The notes below the pieces were generated by a model. It was not told where the DNA came from. It did no database searches and saw only the letters and a program-made list of their open reading frames with translations. A program made the translations under genes and the position numbers. From the NCBI RefSeq assembly GCF_001640805.2, contig NC_066853.1, forward strand, positions 22,937,173 to 23,001,172: a stretch of 64,000 nucleotides of DNA, read 5' to 3'. Origin of the DNA: Lates calcarifer. Taxonomy: Eukaryota; Chordata; Actinopteri; Centropomidae. Of the stretch, positions 11,018 through 24,719 are shown one piece after another; the stretch's first letter is position 1; every line of letters begins with the position of its first letter.

Positions 11018-11183
11018 AACACACATTCACCGCCACTCACGCACACATTCTGCGACACGTCCATACTGAAACCTCAGATCAGATGGTTGAAACAAAAAGA
11101 CTCTATGTGATGTTGATGCTCTAAAAATGAGGTTATACCTCCCACTACTGGAAGACTACACTAAAACACACATGCACACACAA

Positions 11184-11206
11184 ACACACACACACACACA
11201 CACACA
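11184..11206. repeat. (AC)n microsatellite in the clstn2 3' UTR
   Basis: Short uninterrupted AC run preceded by imperfect CA units from 11165. Confidence 0.9.
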
Positions 11207-12675
11207 GTGCAATGATTTAACCATAGCCTTGTCAGAAAACCTCCCATTTTGTACAACTGATGAGAAATGATACCACACTAAAACTGCTCGTCAATCAAAT
11301 GACTTTCATCCTTTCTCTTTGGGACAGCTCGCCAAATTTAGGTCATCCCCAGAGAGATGTATTTCTTCTCCCATTACAGTCCACACCACAACTACAGTCT
11401 TTAGTGGATTCAAGTTGTTTTTTGTCAATTAAACCCTGCACCATACATTCAGTTTGATGTGTCAGATTCCACAGTGAGATTTCTGATGTCCCATAAAAAT
11501 GCAAAACAGTCTTTATTTAAGAAAACTGAGTTGCAAAAGTAAAGAAACTGACTATTTTTGGTTTGTATACTTCATGTTATTTATCAGTCTTTATTCTAGC
11601 CTACGTGGCAAAGCCAGGTGATTTTACAGAAATAACATATTTTCAATGGTACTCAAAAACAAACAAAAGAAAAAAAAGATGATCGGTGTGCTGTCGCAGA
11701 CGTCATGTTGAACTAGCCGAGGGGTCAGAGTTATGGGTTTTTGGGAAAGACAGAGGAGTCTCCTTGTAAATTTTTATACGCTCCTTTCTTGTAAATAGTG
11801 AATATAGTAGGTGACCCTCCCTTCCCTCCTCCACCCCTCTTTCTCCACCCAGAGACCCCCCTTCCACCTGTACACAACACACATGCCACCCCTTCATATA
11901 TATGTACACACCCTGAACCCTTAGCCTGCAGGAGTCTTTGCAGAAATGACCCCTCAGTCCTCTGTGTGTGTTTCTAGCTCAGTGTTCAAATCATTCCAGC
12001 TGACGGCGACTTGGGTTTGTTTGAATGGATGTGCCACTGCCTCCATAGCGACTGAGGCAGTTAAAGCTGCGGTAGGCAAGAAGAGATCCCAGGCTTCTAA
12101 GTCTAAATCAAACAGCAAGGATGCAACAGAGAAAGGAGTCCTCTCACTATCCATGTATAGATGACAAGATATGCTCAAATTAAATTTTAGTCTTAGGTGT
12201 GTCTCAGTGCTCTATGAGGGAAAGCTACGCTATTAATTCCACAATCTCACACCTAGTAGTCATTAATGCTGCATTACAACGATGCTGGAAAGTCAGAAAT
12301 CCATACTTTCTACAGGGAGGAATGCAGCAGAACAGCCTTGAGTTGGAATCCCAAAGAGACACAATTATCTGATGTCAACATTAAAGCCCCACTTCAACTG
12401 GATTTTTGAGGCCAAAATTAATATTGATATTTGGCTTTTAAACTATATATCAGACAATGTTTGTTTTTCTAAACATAAAGACAACATTTTTCATGAGTTT
12501 TAGTTAATAAGTAATTGTGACCGAGTTATGCGCCGAGCAGCACTAACAAAACTGCCAAAGCAAATACAGCAAAGATATTGAATATTACATATTTTAAATA
12601 AGAATCTTTATTAATTACATAGACTCACGAACACTGAAGTATGTATGTATGTGGGCAAGCCTGAAACATTTGGAA

Positions 12676-13262
12676 CATTAAAGCAGCACCAATCAATATT
12701 TTTTACATTAACATTTGACAAAATAACTAGATGTAATGTGAGGTGTCACTTACAGTAAAAAGCCCACAGAGAATTATCACCCAACTCTTCAGTTCCTTCC
12801 AACTCTATAAATCCTTTTGGGGTGTTTAAGATTATTGTTTTGGTTTTTCAACTTTAACCTTTAATGTTCTGGTTCATCATGCAGCAGCAGATAGCTGCAC
12901 TTTCACCGCAAAAAAGCTCAGATAAACCCACTGTACGCTACCTGCCCAGTATCAAACGACAAAAATACAAAGTTAGCAACTAGCTGGTGAACATATTGAA
13001 GCATTTTGCAGCGCAAGGTATTTTTCCTAAAAGCTAAAACAGAGCTAAAAAAGAGTGTATACAGCACTGACTGTACATTCATCAGGTGGGCACAAACACA
13101 ACTCCAAAATGACCAAACATATTGTCCTGTGCCTGCTAGATCTATAAATAGGCAGCTGTTTGCTAAAAAAAAAATCCCCACATCAACTGTATACAGACAT
13201 ATCATTGTGTATGATGTTGATCAGTCAGGCTCTAGAATGCACTTTTAAAGCTGTACAGCTTT
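12676..13262 (+). repeat. Old dispersed repeat embedded in the clstn2 3' UTR
   Basis: Starts AAAGCAGCACCAATCAATAT and contains GAATTATCACCCAACTC. The reverse complement of 21195-21545 shows the same order of words: AAAGTGGCTATAATCAATAT, a TAATGTGA block, GAATTATCACCCAACTC, then GTTTTGG-TCC/TTC, CACTGTAC, TGCCCAG and AGTTNGC. The alignment is gapped and diverged but collinear over about 350 bp. The two are therefore copies of one interspersed family in opposite orientation. Family name and terminal repeats were not determined. Confidence 0.6.
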
Positions 13263-14263
13263 AATTTTATGTCCATAATCTCCTAAAGTACATTTTAATA
13301 ACCTTAATGTTAGAGTAGCTAGCTAATGCTGCCAAATATCACTGAGATGTGCTGTTCTATGTGGAATGAATGTAAAGAAAACTTAACTTTCCTGATTATC
13401 TTCCAAGCTGGATTAATAGAATGCACAAAGAGTTCGGTTACAACTCACCTGCAAGAAACTTGCGACTTTCCAAACTTCTAACTGTGAATGAAATGCAGCA
13501 TTAATGGAAGAAGTTTGGGTCTAGGGAATGAAGTCACAGTACATAAATCCCACTTAATTAGCAACACTTGGGGCCACCGAGTTGTGAAGTTGCCTGGTGC
13601 AACTTTAAGATAAAAGGAGAGAGAGGCGAGCACATTTGGCAGTGTCACATTTGACATAATCAGAAAACCCAGTCGAAGGTTTCTTCACCTTGAAGTGAAT
13701 GGGCATTAATCTCTGGCTGTGGCCATCCTCAATCCAGTCTGACTGTAATGTTTGATAAAGGAGTACAACAACGGCAGAATGTTTTCTTACAAGAAAACAG
13801 ATGTGGGCAGTGGTTGATAGTACAGTCTGCCACTGATAAATCAAGATTTGGTTAAAGTCACTGGACACACTGGAAAGTTTCCTCCTCTAACCTAGTGAGC
13901 CTTTGACAGCTGTCCTTTGGGTGTAGCTGGGAGAACCTACTGTATGTGTATACTGTAGCTCTATGTTCATGTAAAGATCTCATATGTTGTTTAAGAGTTT
14001 TCCTCATCTTCTGTGACACCTGGTCTTGTGACGTCACCTCTTCACTTGCAACCCCCTCACCCCCACCCCTTTTGGTGGATTTTGCATCGGCCCAAGCCCT
14101 AATGTTGTCCTGATGTTTGTTTTAGAAGAGGAGGACAGTGAAATTAACATGGAAACCTTGTATAATGTGTTGTTTTTTTAGTTTTCTTTTTTTTAATTTT
14201 CTCTGGACTCTTTGGTCTGTTTTCCTTTGGAATGGTCACTACAGCACTTTCTGTAAATTGGCC

Positions 14264-14269
14264 AATAAA
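14264..14269 (+). terminator. clstn2: Polyadenylation signal AATAAA of clstn2
   Basis: Canonical AATAAA in the context GGCCAATAAAAACTTG. It is followed 40-70 nt later by a GT-rich downstream element (tgtgtgactgtgtgac, then ctgtgtgtgttcc). The signal and GT-rich element together mark the likely 3' end of the plus-strand transcript. Confidence 0.65.
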
Positions 14270-16734
14270 AACTTGTTTTGGAATCTAGCTGTGAGTCTCG
14301 TATTTGTGTGACTGTGTGACATTCTGTGTGTGTTCCTTATGCTACGAGTTCATTATTTGATTAAGAAACTTTAGAATCTTATTATAAAGTGAGAAAACTG
14401 CAATCAGTGTGGGATAACTGTGTGCAATCTGATTCTAATTATTTATGCTGATATTACACTCGTGTTTTGAACATTAGTGAAGTTGAAGATTTCCTTACTG
14501 AGAATATTATCTCCATGTTATCTCTGTCTTTAAGCTTGCTCATACTTTGCTTTTACTTTGCTTTGAAAACAGCTGACCTTGTTTCACAGAGCCAAGTGGG
14601 AAAAAAATATTCATAAAAATTTCAGTGCTGATGCTGTTTTCACACAGTCTAATAACAAAAGTGTTTAATTTCATGTAAAGCCACAGGCAAATTTTTGAGA
14701 ATTTCTCTGAGGACGTCAGCTTAATTGAATGCCATCATCCATTCATTTTCTAAACTACTTATCCTCTTCAGGGGAAGGTGCGGCACTGATCCCTACTGGA
14801 TTACTTTTCATTCTTGACTCAGTGCTGTACCAAATAGGCGCAGGAAACATGACACAGTTGTAGAAAATGTCTCCATTAATATGCAGGTTTTTCCCTGGAC
14901 CCCTCCATACTGAGATCCTAGTGTTGTTTTGGTTTCAATGAGGAGGTTTTCAGTTATTTTTGGATGTGTCTACGGTTTTATGACCAGTCATGACCCTTCT
15001 CTGTAAAGAAGAAATGTGCCCACTGTCAAGCCGGGGGTGGAAACTGGTAGTATTACTGTTATTATTTATAAGCTGCAGCACAGGGCCCTCCTCAAGAGAA
15101 ACAAGGCCCTAGGCACAGTGAAAGTGCTGGTTAGGCAAATAAATGGATTTTTCTCCAGAAAATTAAGAGCAGGAATTAACCAGTTCGACACTGTCTTCCA
15201 TTCAGTGTATTTCATGGTATAATAAGAGCAGAGGCAAAGCTGCAGGCTGAGGTTAGCAAGAATATATTATTAGAGCAGTTTTTGTTGTGTCTTTTGCTGT
15301 GTGAGTGACAGAGACAACTAGAGCGTGGTGTCTGCGCTGCCTGTTTGTCACTGTTAAAGTGTTCTGTCTAATCTTAGCATCAAGGACGAGTCTGGGCTGT
15401 TGTTGATGTGATTTTTGCTTTTTGGTCCAAATGTTGAATAGATTCTACTCTGTGCATGTTCTGTTTGGTTTCAGGCATTTTTCACATCAGTTTGGAAACA
15501 AGCGCTGATCTACAGGAATGTGGTTCTGCGTGCTGGTGAAACGCTGCTCAGCACAACAGACAGTGATAGTCAAAGCTGCTCAGACTCATCTGCAAATAAC
15601 AATATACCAGCAGCCAAGATGGTACTGAGGGGGGTATCCCAGGGAGCAGGTTTAACAAACTCTGAGCCCCGAAATAGAAAACTCTGTTTTTGTGCCAGAG
15701 CTGATCAGAGTTAGTTCAGTCAACTCTTGAGTCAGTTCACCCTGAGTTAAGTGCAAATGTGGTGAATAAAAAAAAGAAACCAGGAGTATTAATTCACCAT
15801 GTCAACAGGTAAATAAAGAGCAGAGCCTCCATTTTAATCCACTGGAGCTAGACATATTAATGTCTGACAGTGCACATTTATCTTTATACAACAACAGCAG
15901 CCTGTGTTGGAGACAGTATTCAATAAGTTAAGACTATTACATTTTATTCAGTGTAGCCCACTCATTCATTATTTAGCAGACTTAAATTCCCTAAATGAAT
16001 TTTTAAAAAAGTAGGATCCCACTGTTTGTTAGATTTATGTTTATATATATATACTTATTCAGCTGTAACCTGATGGGGACAAAGTGCTGCTGGCAGCAGA
16101 AGATGAAGACACAGATCAAACAGATGAGTTTGAACCTCATGGTCTGACCCAGTAACAGCAGTAACATTTTGGTGATTTGCAGCTGAAAAAGCGTGAAGGT
16201 TAAAAATTTTAGAAATTTAAAATTTTAGCAAATTTTAGATGCCTTTTTTACAGTTGAAAATCTTGTGACTGAAATGCTACTAAAATAAAACCATATGCAG
16301 CCTATATTCAAAAACTCACTTTAAAACAACATTTAGTTCTGTTTGTTAATTTTTTAGACATTAAAATAAAAAATCTTTTCATCTGCACTACAATCATTCT
16401 CACTCAGAAATAGTCACATAATCTCCAGTCTTATCCGATAACTACAACAAGACTGTATCACCAGTGAGACCAGTCACAACATGAGAAGAGATTCTTCATT
16501 TTTAAGTGTTTTAAGTGTCTAAAGCTTCACATAGACTGATCAGATTTTCATTAAACAAATCTACCTTTATTTCAAAATCAGTGAAGGTTTATGGCAGATA
16601 AAGATCAATATTAACAAATCAATTAAGTGGAGTTGACATGATATTGATAAGCGTTTAAATCACTGAATGCTTGTGTTTAGATGTATGTTGACAGATTTAC
16701 ATGTATGTGCATGAGAGAGCTTTTATTGATCATG

Positions 16735-16925
16735 ATGTGGGGACATTTGTTCACACTATTATATTATGGGCACTCATCTCCACCTTGGGACAAAAAGCTG
16801 GTCCTCACAAGGAAAACTATAACATTTTAGGGTTAAGAAATGGAATTAGGCTAAGGGTTCTGTTTGGGGCATGTAGTGGTTAAAGCTGAGGTTAAGGTTT
16901 GTCTCCAGGGAATGAATGTTCTGTA
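16735..16925. repeat. GTGGGGACATTTG/GGTTAGG-type dispersed repeat, degraded
   Basis: Words GTGGGGACATTTGTTCACAC, GGTCCTCACAAGGAAAA, TTTTAGGGTTAAG, GGCTAAGGGTT and GGAATGAATGTTCTGTAAG, then GTGTCCTAA, match from memory a common percomorph repeat with a 'gtccccacaagg' end and a (GGTTAG)n interior. It is heavily diverged. Confidence 0.5.
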
Positions 16926-19079
16926 AGTAACTGCAGTGTCCTAAAATACAAAAACAAGTTTGTATTAGTGTGGAAAAAAGCAGTGAGATGTTCCTGACTG
17001 ATCAAGCTGATCTTCTGAACTCACCCCCGCTGTCAAGTTTGAAAGCTCCTGGTGTACAGGAAATATACTGTTGTGTTCATATGTAGTATGGATTGGGGAC
17101 ACACATGATGAAAAAGTAAAGATGGCTGAAGTGCTGATAATACTACTGTAAAATGCTGTTTTAAAAAATTGTGTTTGTTTCTACGATGTTTTGTTTGTTT
17201 GTTTGTTTTTTCTCTTTTATTTTGTAACTTCCAAGTGCTTCTAGTCATTTGTGGACAATAAAATATGACATGAGTTCTCTCTTTCCTGGAACCACAGAAT
17301 GAAGATTGCTGGGATTGGAAGTCTATGACCAGTAGAATGTCTCCATCTAGTGGATCTCGACTCTACTGCACCACAGCGTACCATCATTCTTAAACAAGTG
17401 GTAAAAAAGTGGTGTTTTACAGCTCCTTTTGTCCTACCCTATGCTTTTCACACATTCACAACCTGCTGAGGTATTAATGATTTAATTTATGATTTCAGCC
17501 TTAGGTATCAGCATGATTTTAAAAAACTTCGTTATTAAAACCCTTCTAGCTGCTCTAAAATCAGTGCAAATGATGGCCTGAGAGGCTTACTGCTTGGGTG
17601 TTTGGGTAAACAGACAGGAAAACACCAACTCAGTATAAAAGAATTAAAATATTCACAAAACTTTTTGTTTCCAGGGTAGAGAGCACAGAGGGGGGAGCCC
17701 CGGGCACTGTCATCTTCGCTCTCAACTCACAAACACAAATTAATTCTGCCAAAACCTTTCACCCTGTCAAACTACACCAGCTTACAGAGTGTAGTATAAC
17801 TATGCATATGTGTAATTGTCCTCAGGGCAGTATATAATTAATGAACTTGCCTCAAACAGAAATAGACTACACTTATTCCCACGTACATTATGTGTTATGT
17901 TTCTTTACACTCAAAGGCAGTGAGAATGCATAAATGTTACTGTTAATACTGTAATTTTACAGTAACAAAAAAAAAAAAAAAACTAAAAAGAACAGTGATG
18001 AAAGCACAACAAAGCTAAGGGAATTTGAGGATCCAGCAGTTTGCACACACGGGCAGATCTGCTCTCTGAGAAAACCAAACCTCACAGTAATTTATTTGGA
18101 CAAAGGTGAGTATGAGATGTGAGCAGTGAAGTGAAAACATAAGGCAGTGAACCAGGGCAAGAAGCGAAGCTGCTTTCCCACAACGAAATACAAGCAGTCG
18201 TGATATTTTAAAGTAATAGCAGATAGTCACACAGTGGTCACTGGCAAGCACAGGATTTGAAAAGTTCAAACACAAAGCCTGTGCACACTGGAGAGTCCAA
18301 AGCCAATGCAGCATGGCTTTTTGTGTGTGAATTGACTGAAATTAGTTTCCATGGAAAAGCGTGACCTTCACAAAGGACAGTTTCATTGGTTTAGAACTGG
18401 TTATTAACATTTAACTAGAAAATAAATTATTTGTTTTTCAATACTAACTGTTTGGGCACATTTCACAGAATTGTGTATGTGTGTTTTATATATTCCACTC
18501 TAGGCAGCTCACATGGGGAAGAGATGAGACTCACCTTCAGCCTGTAGTCAAACTGCAGCCAAGCAGCAACACGGATGAACTGAACTGAACAAAGTCGGGC
18601 CACTGAGGGCTTTAAAGGTTTTAACAATGTTGGGTTCTCTGCACATGTACAGCATTAGACTGTGCTTCAGTTCTGAGTGTGTGATAGGATAAAGTGGAAA
18701 AATATTGTTTCTGGATATATATAACTTCTACATTGGATTATCAAACAAAGAATAATGTTCATTTGAACAATCAAAAATCCTGTCTGTGCTATTTAATTCA
18801 TATGTGGGATTACCTGTTTAAAGAGACATTGAAAAGCACTTGGAGAAGTAGGAGGAGCCATTTTAAATCTTGAAGCATGTTCTCAGTGTTTCTGAACATA
18901 GTAACATAGGACTCTCACAAACAATGAAATTACCATTCCAAGGGATCTATTAAAAATTGAATATAATATTTTTGAATAATATATATTAAGTTTTGCTTTG
19001 GTTTCTTGGGATTGTGGTGGGTCACGCTGGAGGGGCTGGCCACCATCCCAAGACAATGTTAGGGGAAACACTGAAATAG

Positions 19080-19270
19080 CTATAAAAATGAACCCCTTAC
19101 CTTGACAGACTGGTTGATATGGTAACTGAAGTTATTTTGTCCCCTGACAGCCACCATAGACTCTCCGATGTGCTTGGAAAGGGAGGGGTGAGGGAGCTGG
19201 TATTTTGTTGGTTGCAATCTGTGTTCTCACAGCTAGATGGCACTGAATCCTACACACTGGTCCTTTAAAA
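19080..19270. repeat. Dispersed repeat ending in AGATGGCACTGAATCCTACA
   Basis: The right end (CAGCTAGATGGCACTGAATC, then CTACACACTGGTCCTTTAA) is a familiar 3' terminus of a fish interspersed repeat that ends CTACACACTGxxCCTTTAA. The left boundary is uncertain. No coding content. Confidence 0.4.
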
Positions 19271-21194
19271 CATGATGCCATTAGTTGAATACAAAATTCA
19301 AGTGAATTGATTCAAGATGCAGATTATCTTTTGAGTTTTCTAAATGGCATAATCTTTGGCTTGCATCCACCATCGGTACCAATGATAAACAAAAATAAAT
19401 AAATAAATAAAATAAAAAGATGTTTTCTGTCAACATGGAGATTGGGAGTTAAAGCTAACTTCTCTCCTTAAGGTTTAATGTACATAGTGTTGTTGCCTGA
19501 CTTTTCTTTAATCTAACTCAGTTGTTCATCTTTTGTACTATTAATTGAACAAGGAGAGATTCATGCAGATCCAAACAGAAGTGGCAATGGCAAGAAACAA
19601 TGTTACCTCTAATAAAGTACAGACTCAGTTTCAAATTGAATTCTAAAAAGGTTCATAAAATGAGGTCTTTAACTAAAGCTTTTTAAACTACTTACGTTTG
19701 GCTGTAGTGCGCTGACTTACCATTCTCTCAGGGCTTCCACATTTCCCTAGAAATTAAATCCTATCAGCAAATAGACTGAAGGGGAACAAAGACTGAAAAT
19801 GACCTATTCTAATTCTCTGACAGGCTTCAATTGTTGCACACTGTAACACTGTCAGTTTGAGAAAGTGTAAAGACAAACTTGAGCACCCAGAGCAGGTAAT
19901 TTGAGACAACTGAGTGAGAAAGGTTATTGTTGTTGATATTGGAAAACATGCAAATCTTTGTGGGTTCATAATTTTTCTACAAAATATAAATCATTCTTTT
20001 TATGTGGTCAGAATGTCCAATGGTATGCTAAGAATCATGGCACAGATAACACCCCATACTCTTCCACGTCCATGGAGGAACAATGGAATTTGCTGGGTCT
20101 CTGCCCTGCTGAGCTCCCTGAGTGCACTACATGTGAGCTCCTCACAGGCCCACCAGGACCTGAAAAATGGGCTGAAACACTCGCTGTCTGGGCAGAAATC
20201 CTCTGCTGGCACAGGAATCTGCAGGAGGCTGCACCCTCTGAGACAAGTGGTAAAAAAAAGAGAAGGTCATTATCTCAATCACCAAATATGCTTCCTAAGA
20301 ACACAAGTCCTGTCAACTGACCAGGAAAATACGAGGCAATGGAAAGTCGCTTTGGAAAAACACCATCATTTTTTGCCTGAGACATAAACCAACACTTCCT
20401 GCATAAGAACTGAGAATACTTTTCCAAGTAAATACCCAACAGCTCTGACTCACCTGCAGGGCATGTACTTCTGCCTTGTTTGTGAGATATTTTGGATAAG
20501 AAAACTTCTCCACTCTCAACTAGCATATTACTTGTACTTGTGGTCACTATAATCTTTACATTCAAATCTCCACAGTATTAATGTTGCAGTCGCATTTTCA
20601 CATCAAGTGGTAAAGGCTGAGGGCAGGACTGGAAAATCTGTTCTGACAGCAGGGTCTATGATGATGGAGGTAAAGTGTAAACCTTGTCAACACTGTCACC
20701 ACCACAACATAGTTTCTAGTGAGCAAAGTCAAAGAAATAAAATTTGTAAATTAAGCCTGTAAAATATTGTATATTACCCTCCTGTAGACCTTCCCTAAGA
20801 TCTTCAGTACTGCTGTGTTGAAGCTATTGTTGTGTAATCATGGTAACTTCAATAAAATATAATCTCCTCTGCAGAAGCAGACTGAGGAAGCTGTGGGATA
20901 TTGTGAAGCTGGCATATACAAGGTTTTTCAATAATTTGACAGGTGAAGCGATGGTGACAAATTCAGGGCTTGACAGTTTGTTCCTGACCTTGGAAACAGC
21001 AGTTGACAAAACAATCTCAACCACTCCACATCCAAAACTGCTGCATCTGTGGTTAAAGCTGTTTGAATTTTTCTCTTTACCCGTTGGGGGCAGTGGAAAC
21101 AAGCTTTCAACAACACTGATGTGTTATCACCTTTTATGACAGACCTAAACTAACAGTTATCTATTTATACATCAACGAGAATCATGTATGACAT

Positions 21195-21545
21195 AGTCCA
21201 GTGTTTACTCTTCACTTAGCTCTGCCCTTGTCTCTACCAACTCCTGAGGGAAAATATTTTAGCTGCTAGCTGTAGCTAATGGCGAACTTTGCCTCATGGT
21301 GCTGGGCAAGTACAGTGAGTTCATCAGAGGGTTTCTGGTGAAAACAGATGCCTAATGCAGCCAAAAACAACATGGTGTATGTGGACCAAAACAGTAAAGT
21401 TGCAGTAAAATTAAAACAGACCTGAAGGGAACCAGGGAGTTGGGTGATAATTCTAAATGCAATGAACCCACATCTTTCACATTATATATGGTTATTTGAG
21501 AAGGTTAATAAAAAAAATATTGATTATAGCCACTTTAAGAATTAT
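21195..21545 (-). repeat. Second copy of the clstn2-3'UTR repeat, inverted
   Basis: Reverse complement is collinear with 12676 onwards: CTTAAAGTGGCTATAATCAA, then GAATTATCACCCAACTCCC, then CACTGTACTTGCCCAGCACC. Its orientation is opposite to the copy in the clstn2 3' UTR, about 8 kb away. Confidence 0.55.
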
Positions 21546-22254
21546 GAGAAGGTTCCTCTGAGCTTATGATATGGTCAAAAGCTCTAGACAAGGTAGTAAG
21601 TGAACCTTGAGTTAAGATGGCTTTGTCAGCTGCCTTGAGATGCTCTCCTCTTCCTCTAAAGCACAATTTTCATGTGTTGTATTCACAGCTCTCAAAGACA
21701 CCAAATCCCTTTCATAATCACCTCATAAACAAACCCTCTTAGTGACTTGGGATTATACGTCTGGTTTGTACTCCAAACTCCTACAGCCCCTCACCCTCCA
21801 GTGGCCAGTAGCACCACACTGCTTCACTGTCAAGGACACACTAATCCACTTTAATTATGAGGCCACCATAAGCATAGTGTCTAGAAAATTAGTTCTGCCA
21901 CTCTAAAGAATGAAACTAATCAGTGCCTGAACTAGCTTGTTTGTGTGAATGTTTACAACTGGTTTAACTCACAGGAGTTATGAAATTGAACAGGAACTCT
22001 AGCAACTTTTTAAGGTCAGTTTTCTTATCTTGTAAAAACATTACACAATACCTTTGTGGCTTTGGCAGAGTTTTGTCAAGTCTGAGAAAACAACCCTGAT
22101 TATGCTGTAGTGACGTTCTCAGAATTATCTCTGCTTGGGTTTGGAAACGAAACATTTTCAACAAGAAACTAGAGGCAATGAATATGAAAGTTGGCATTTT
22201 CCATATAAGGAAGGCATCGTGAAAAGTATTTAAGTGCATCATGGGAAATGTTTG

Positions 22255-22530
22255 TTTAAATCACTCTTCAAGCAAAGACAACCAAACCTTTTCTTGCTCA
22301 AACTTCTCTAATGTGCGGTTGTGATGTTTTTCGCTGTTTTGTATTATTGTAAATTGAAATTTGAGTTTTGGACTGTTCAAAGGACAAAACAGGATATTTA
22401 ATGACATCACCTCTGTTGTTGTCTGTTGTGCTGTTGTTGTTTACTGTTGTTAACTGAAATTTTATAGACTACACAATATAAGTAATTTGCAGATTACTTG
22501 ACAATCAAAATGATCAGTCACAGCCCTAAT
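22255..22530 (+). mobile_element. MITE-like repeat, 'CAGCCCTA' family, copy 1
   Basis: Contains ATTGTAAATTGAAATTTGAG, TTTTGGACTGTTCAAAGGAC, AAAACAGGATATTTAATGAC, a TTTATAGACTACACAAT block and an end reading CAGTCACAGCCCTAAT. This follows the order of a common fish hAT-derived MITE with terminus TAGGGCTGCAAC. Copies 2 and 3 in this window (44090-44250 and 47710-47945) cover its left part and right end in the same orientation. Family membership is from memory; no target duplication was found. Confidence 0.5.
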
Positions 22531-24719
22531 TTTGGTCTTTGTTAGTAAAAATTTGTCTCTTGTGATTCACCCAACATTAGTAATACTGAGTCCCTGGAGT
22601 AAGCCTTTAAAAACTCACCTCCTCTAGTGGTTTCTCTCTCCAAATGAAACCATAGTGTTGTATGTTGTAGTAACTGCAGATGACCAAAAGGTGGCAGCAA
22701 TAATGTAACAACCACTGAATCCTTCTAAAGCGGTCTCTCAATCCTGAGACAAGGCTACTGGTGAGGTCATTTGATATGCTGGTAGAGGTACATGATGTTT
22801 CTCTGACTGATATTGTTTTTGTGTTTGATCTGTTTTTTAAATGAAAAAAAAAAGTGAATAAGGCATTCCTGTTGAAAAGCAAACATCTGGGAGTGCTTAT
22901 GACGAAATAGAGACATATTGTTCTTTTCATTGCAACAGAGCCATCAAAACCAGGATAAAGGTCATGAACCCTAAAAACTGCCTGTTATTGGCTGGTTGTA
23001 TATTTACATAAGGTGCAATGGGCACAGTGCTAAGGAAACAGAATAGGCCAGTGGGCAAAGATGACATTGTGCACTGCACACTGACGTCACACACACACAC
23101 ATACAGTTCATAGACACGGAGGACTTGAAAACAAAACTTTGGGCACAGAGTCAGAAACGACAGTGGCTGTTGTGTGTGTTGTGCTGACGAGATTATGATG
23201 TCATTCTTTCAGCCAGCAGTTTGATTAAACTGCCAATATGTACACACACACACACACACACACACACGCAAAAACATCAAAATATTTAAATACATACATT
23301 TGAGACACTGATGAGACACAGTTGTGTTTCCTGTAGGCTATGGCCAGTAATTAACCTAGGTATGTGTGTGTGCCTGTGGATATGTTATCACTAATTTTAG
23401 ATGCACCCTTGCTGTAAGGTGGTTTGTTTTTGCCTAATAGGCAGTGGGTGACATTTGGAAAGGTTGAGATAGCAGGCAGGAGGTCCAACTGGAACACTTG
23501 GAAAATATTAACAAGCACACTGGATGGGAGCTGTAGGAGCTTGTTTTACTTCTCACTTTCACTTTTCAACAAAAACAAGAAAAGAAAGAAAAATAAGGGG
23601 AGAAAGACACTCCTTTTGAAAATTCCATACTTTTGTTCAACACAAAATGTACACAAATAAAAAAGTTGAACATGTGCAGAGGGAGACAATGGTGGAGCAG
23701 AGGAGACAGACAGAAATAAGACAAAGCATGGATAAGAAAAGGCACCACACTGTTATTATTGGGCCTCACACTGAGTTCTCCTGCTGTGAGTGTGTGACAG
23801 TGAGATAAGAGAATACATACTTTCACACTGAATCCAAAAGGTACCCAGGTAATATTCAAAACCAGCGCTGCTGAAATTAATATCCAGTGTTCTGACTGTT
23901 TATATGCTCATTAAGCTGCTGTTTACGAAACACAAAAAGCCCTCAAGTTCAGGTTTTTGCCTCTGTATATCTTATTTTTGTGCCTCCGAATCTTTCCTCC
24001 ATATATTGAGCAGTGAAAAGTCCCATCATGTTATCTCCACTCTGACACTGGATAAAAAGAACACACCACAGCTGAAAATAGTCCTTCTTTCTTCACCTGC
24101 TCCACCATCACCTTCTTGTATTTCCCTTTCCATCTTTTTTTTTTTTTTTTTTTTCATTTTCACCCTCTGCCACCCTACAGTACCCATGTTCCCTCAGCTC
24201 AGCTCAGCTCGCTCTCCTCTCATTCACTAATCCAACCTCCACCACCACCCCCCCTCCTACTTTTTCTGGCATCTTTTGTTCATTTTCTCTTTTACTTTTC
24301 CTCCAGTTATCAGGACCCCGTTCCAGACTGGGGAACAGACTGTTCAGGTAGCATTTAAAGAGTGTTTTGAGCTCTGGTCTGATAGCTGGGTTGAGAGAGT
24401 GGTGTCACTGAGGCTGAGCTGCCACTGCACATACAGTCTACCTCTGAATTCCTATAATTAATTGTCTTAATTCCTCAATTAAGACAATCCTCATATTCTA
24501 TTTTTAATCATCAGATTATTGCTCACTAAAATAATAATGATGATGATAATAATTTTTAAAAAATTACAGGCAAAATGTTGATGATACAGTCCCACAAGTT
24601 GGTTGGCAATCTTCTCAGTGACTGACGTGGAAACTAGGATCACTGCGTTGTGGCTGGATGCCTCAGCCAAAAACAAATCAAGTAGCAGGAAATATGGCCT
24701 CAATCTCTCCTTCTGTTCC

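Larger units (their letters stand above)
11018..14288 (+). other. clstn2: clstn2 3' UTR
   Basis: From the stop codon to about 20 nt past the AATAAA at 14264. Contents: an imperfect CA repeat with a pure run at 11184-11206, an old dispersed repeat at 12676-13262 that also occurs inverted at 21.2-21.5 kb, and otherwise AT-rich sequence without recognisable genes. I saw no earlier canonical AATAAA on this strand between the stop and 14264, so a long 3' UTR of about 3.3 kb is the simplest reading. Transcript evidence is lacking. Confidence 0.6.

Noticed and set aside
17252..17262. AATAAA near 17256 as the 3' end of a separate gene or longer clstn2 transcript
   Set aside because: No attached exons, and the signal at 14264 has better downstream context; an extended clstn2 UTR cannot be excluded.
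19914..20387. 157- and 120-residue overlapping plus-strand ORFs
   Set aside because: A slightly GC-rich 150-bp core (20090-20250) looked exon-like, but three frames are open over it and none matches a family I know; no good acceptor. Left as non-coding.
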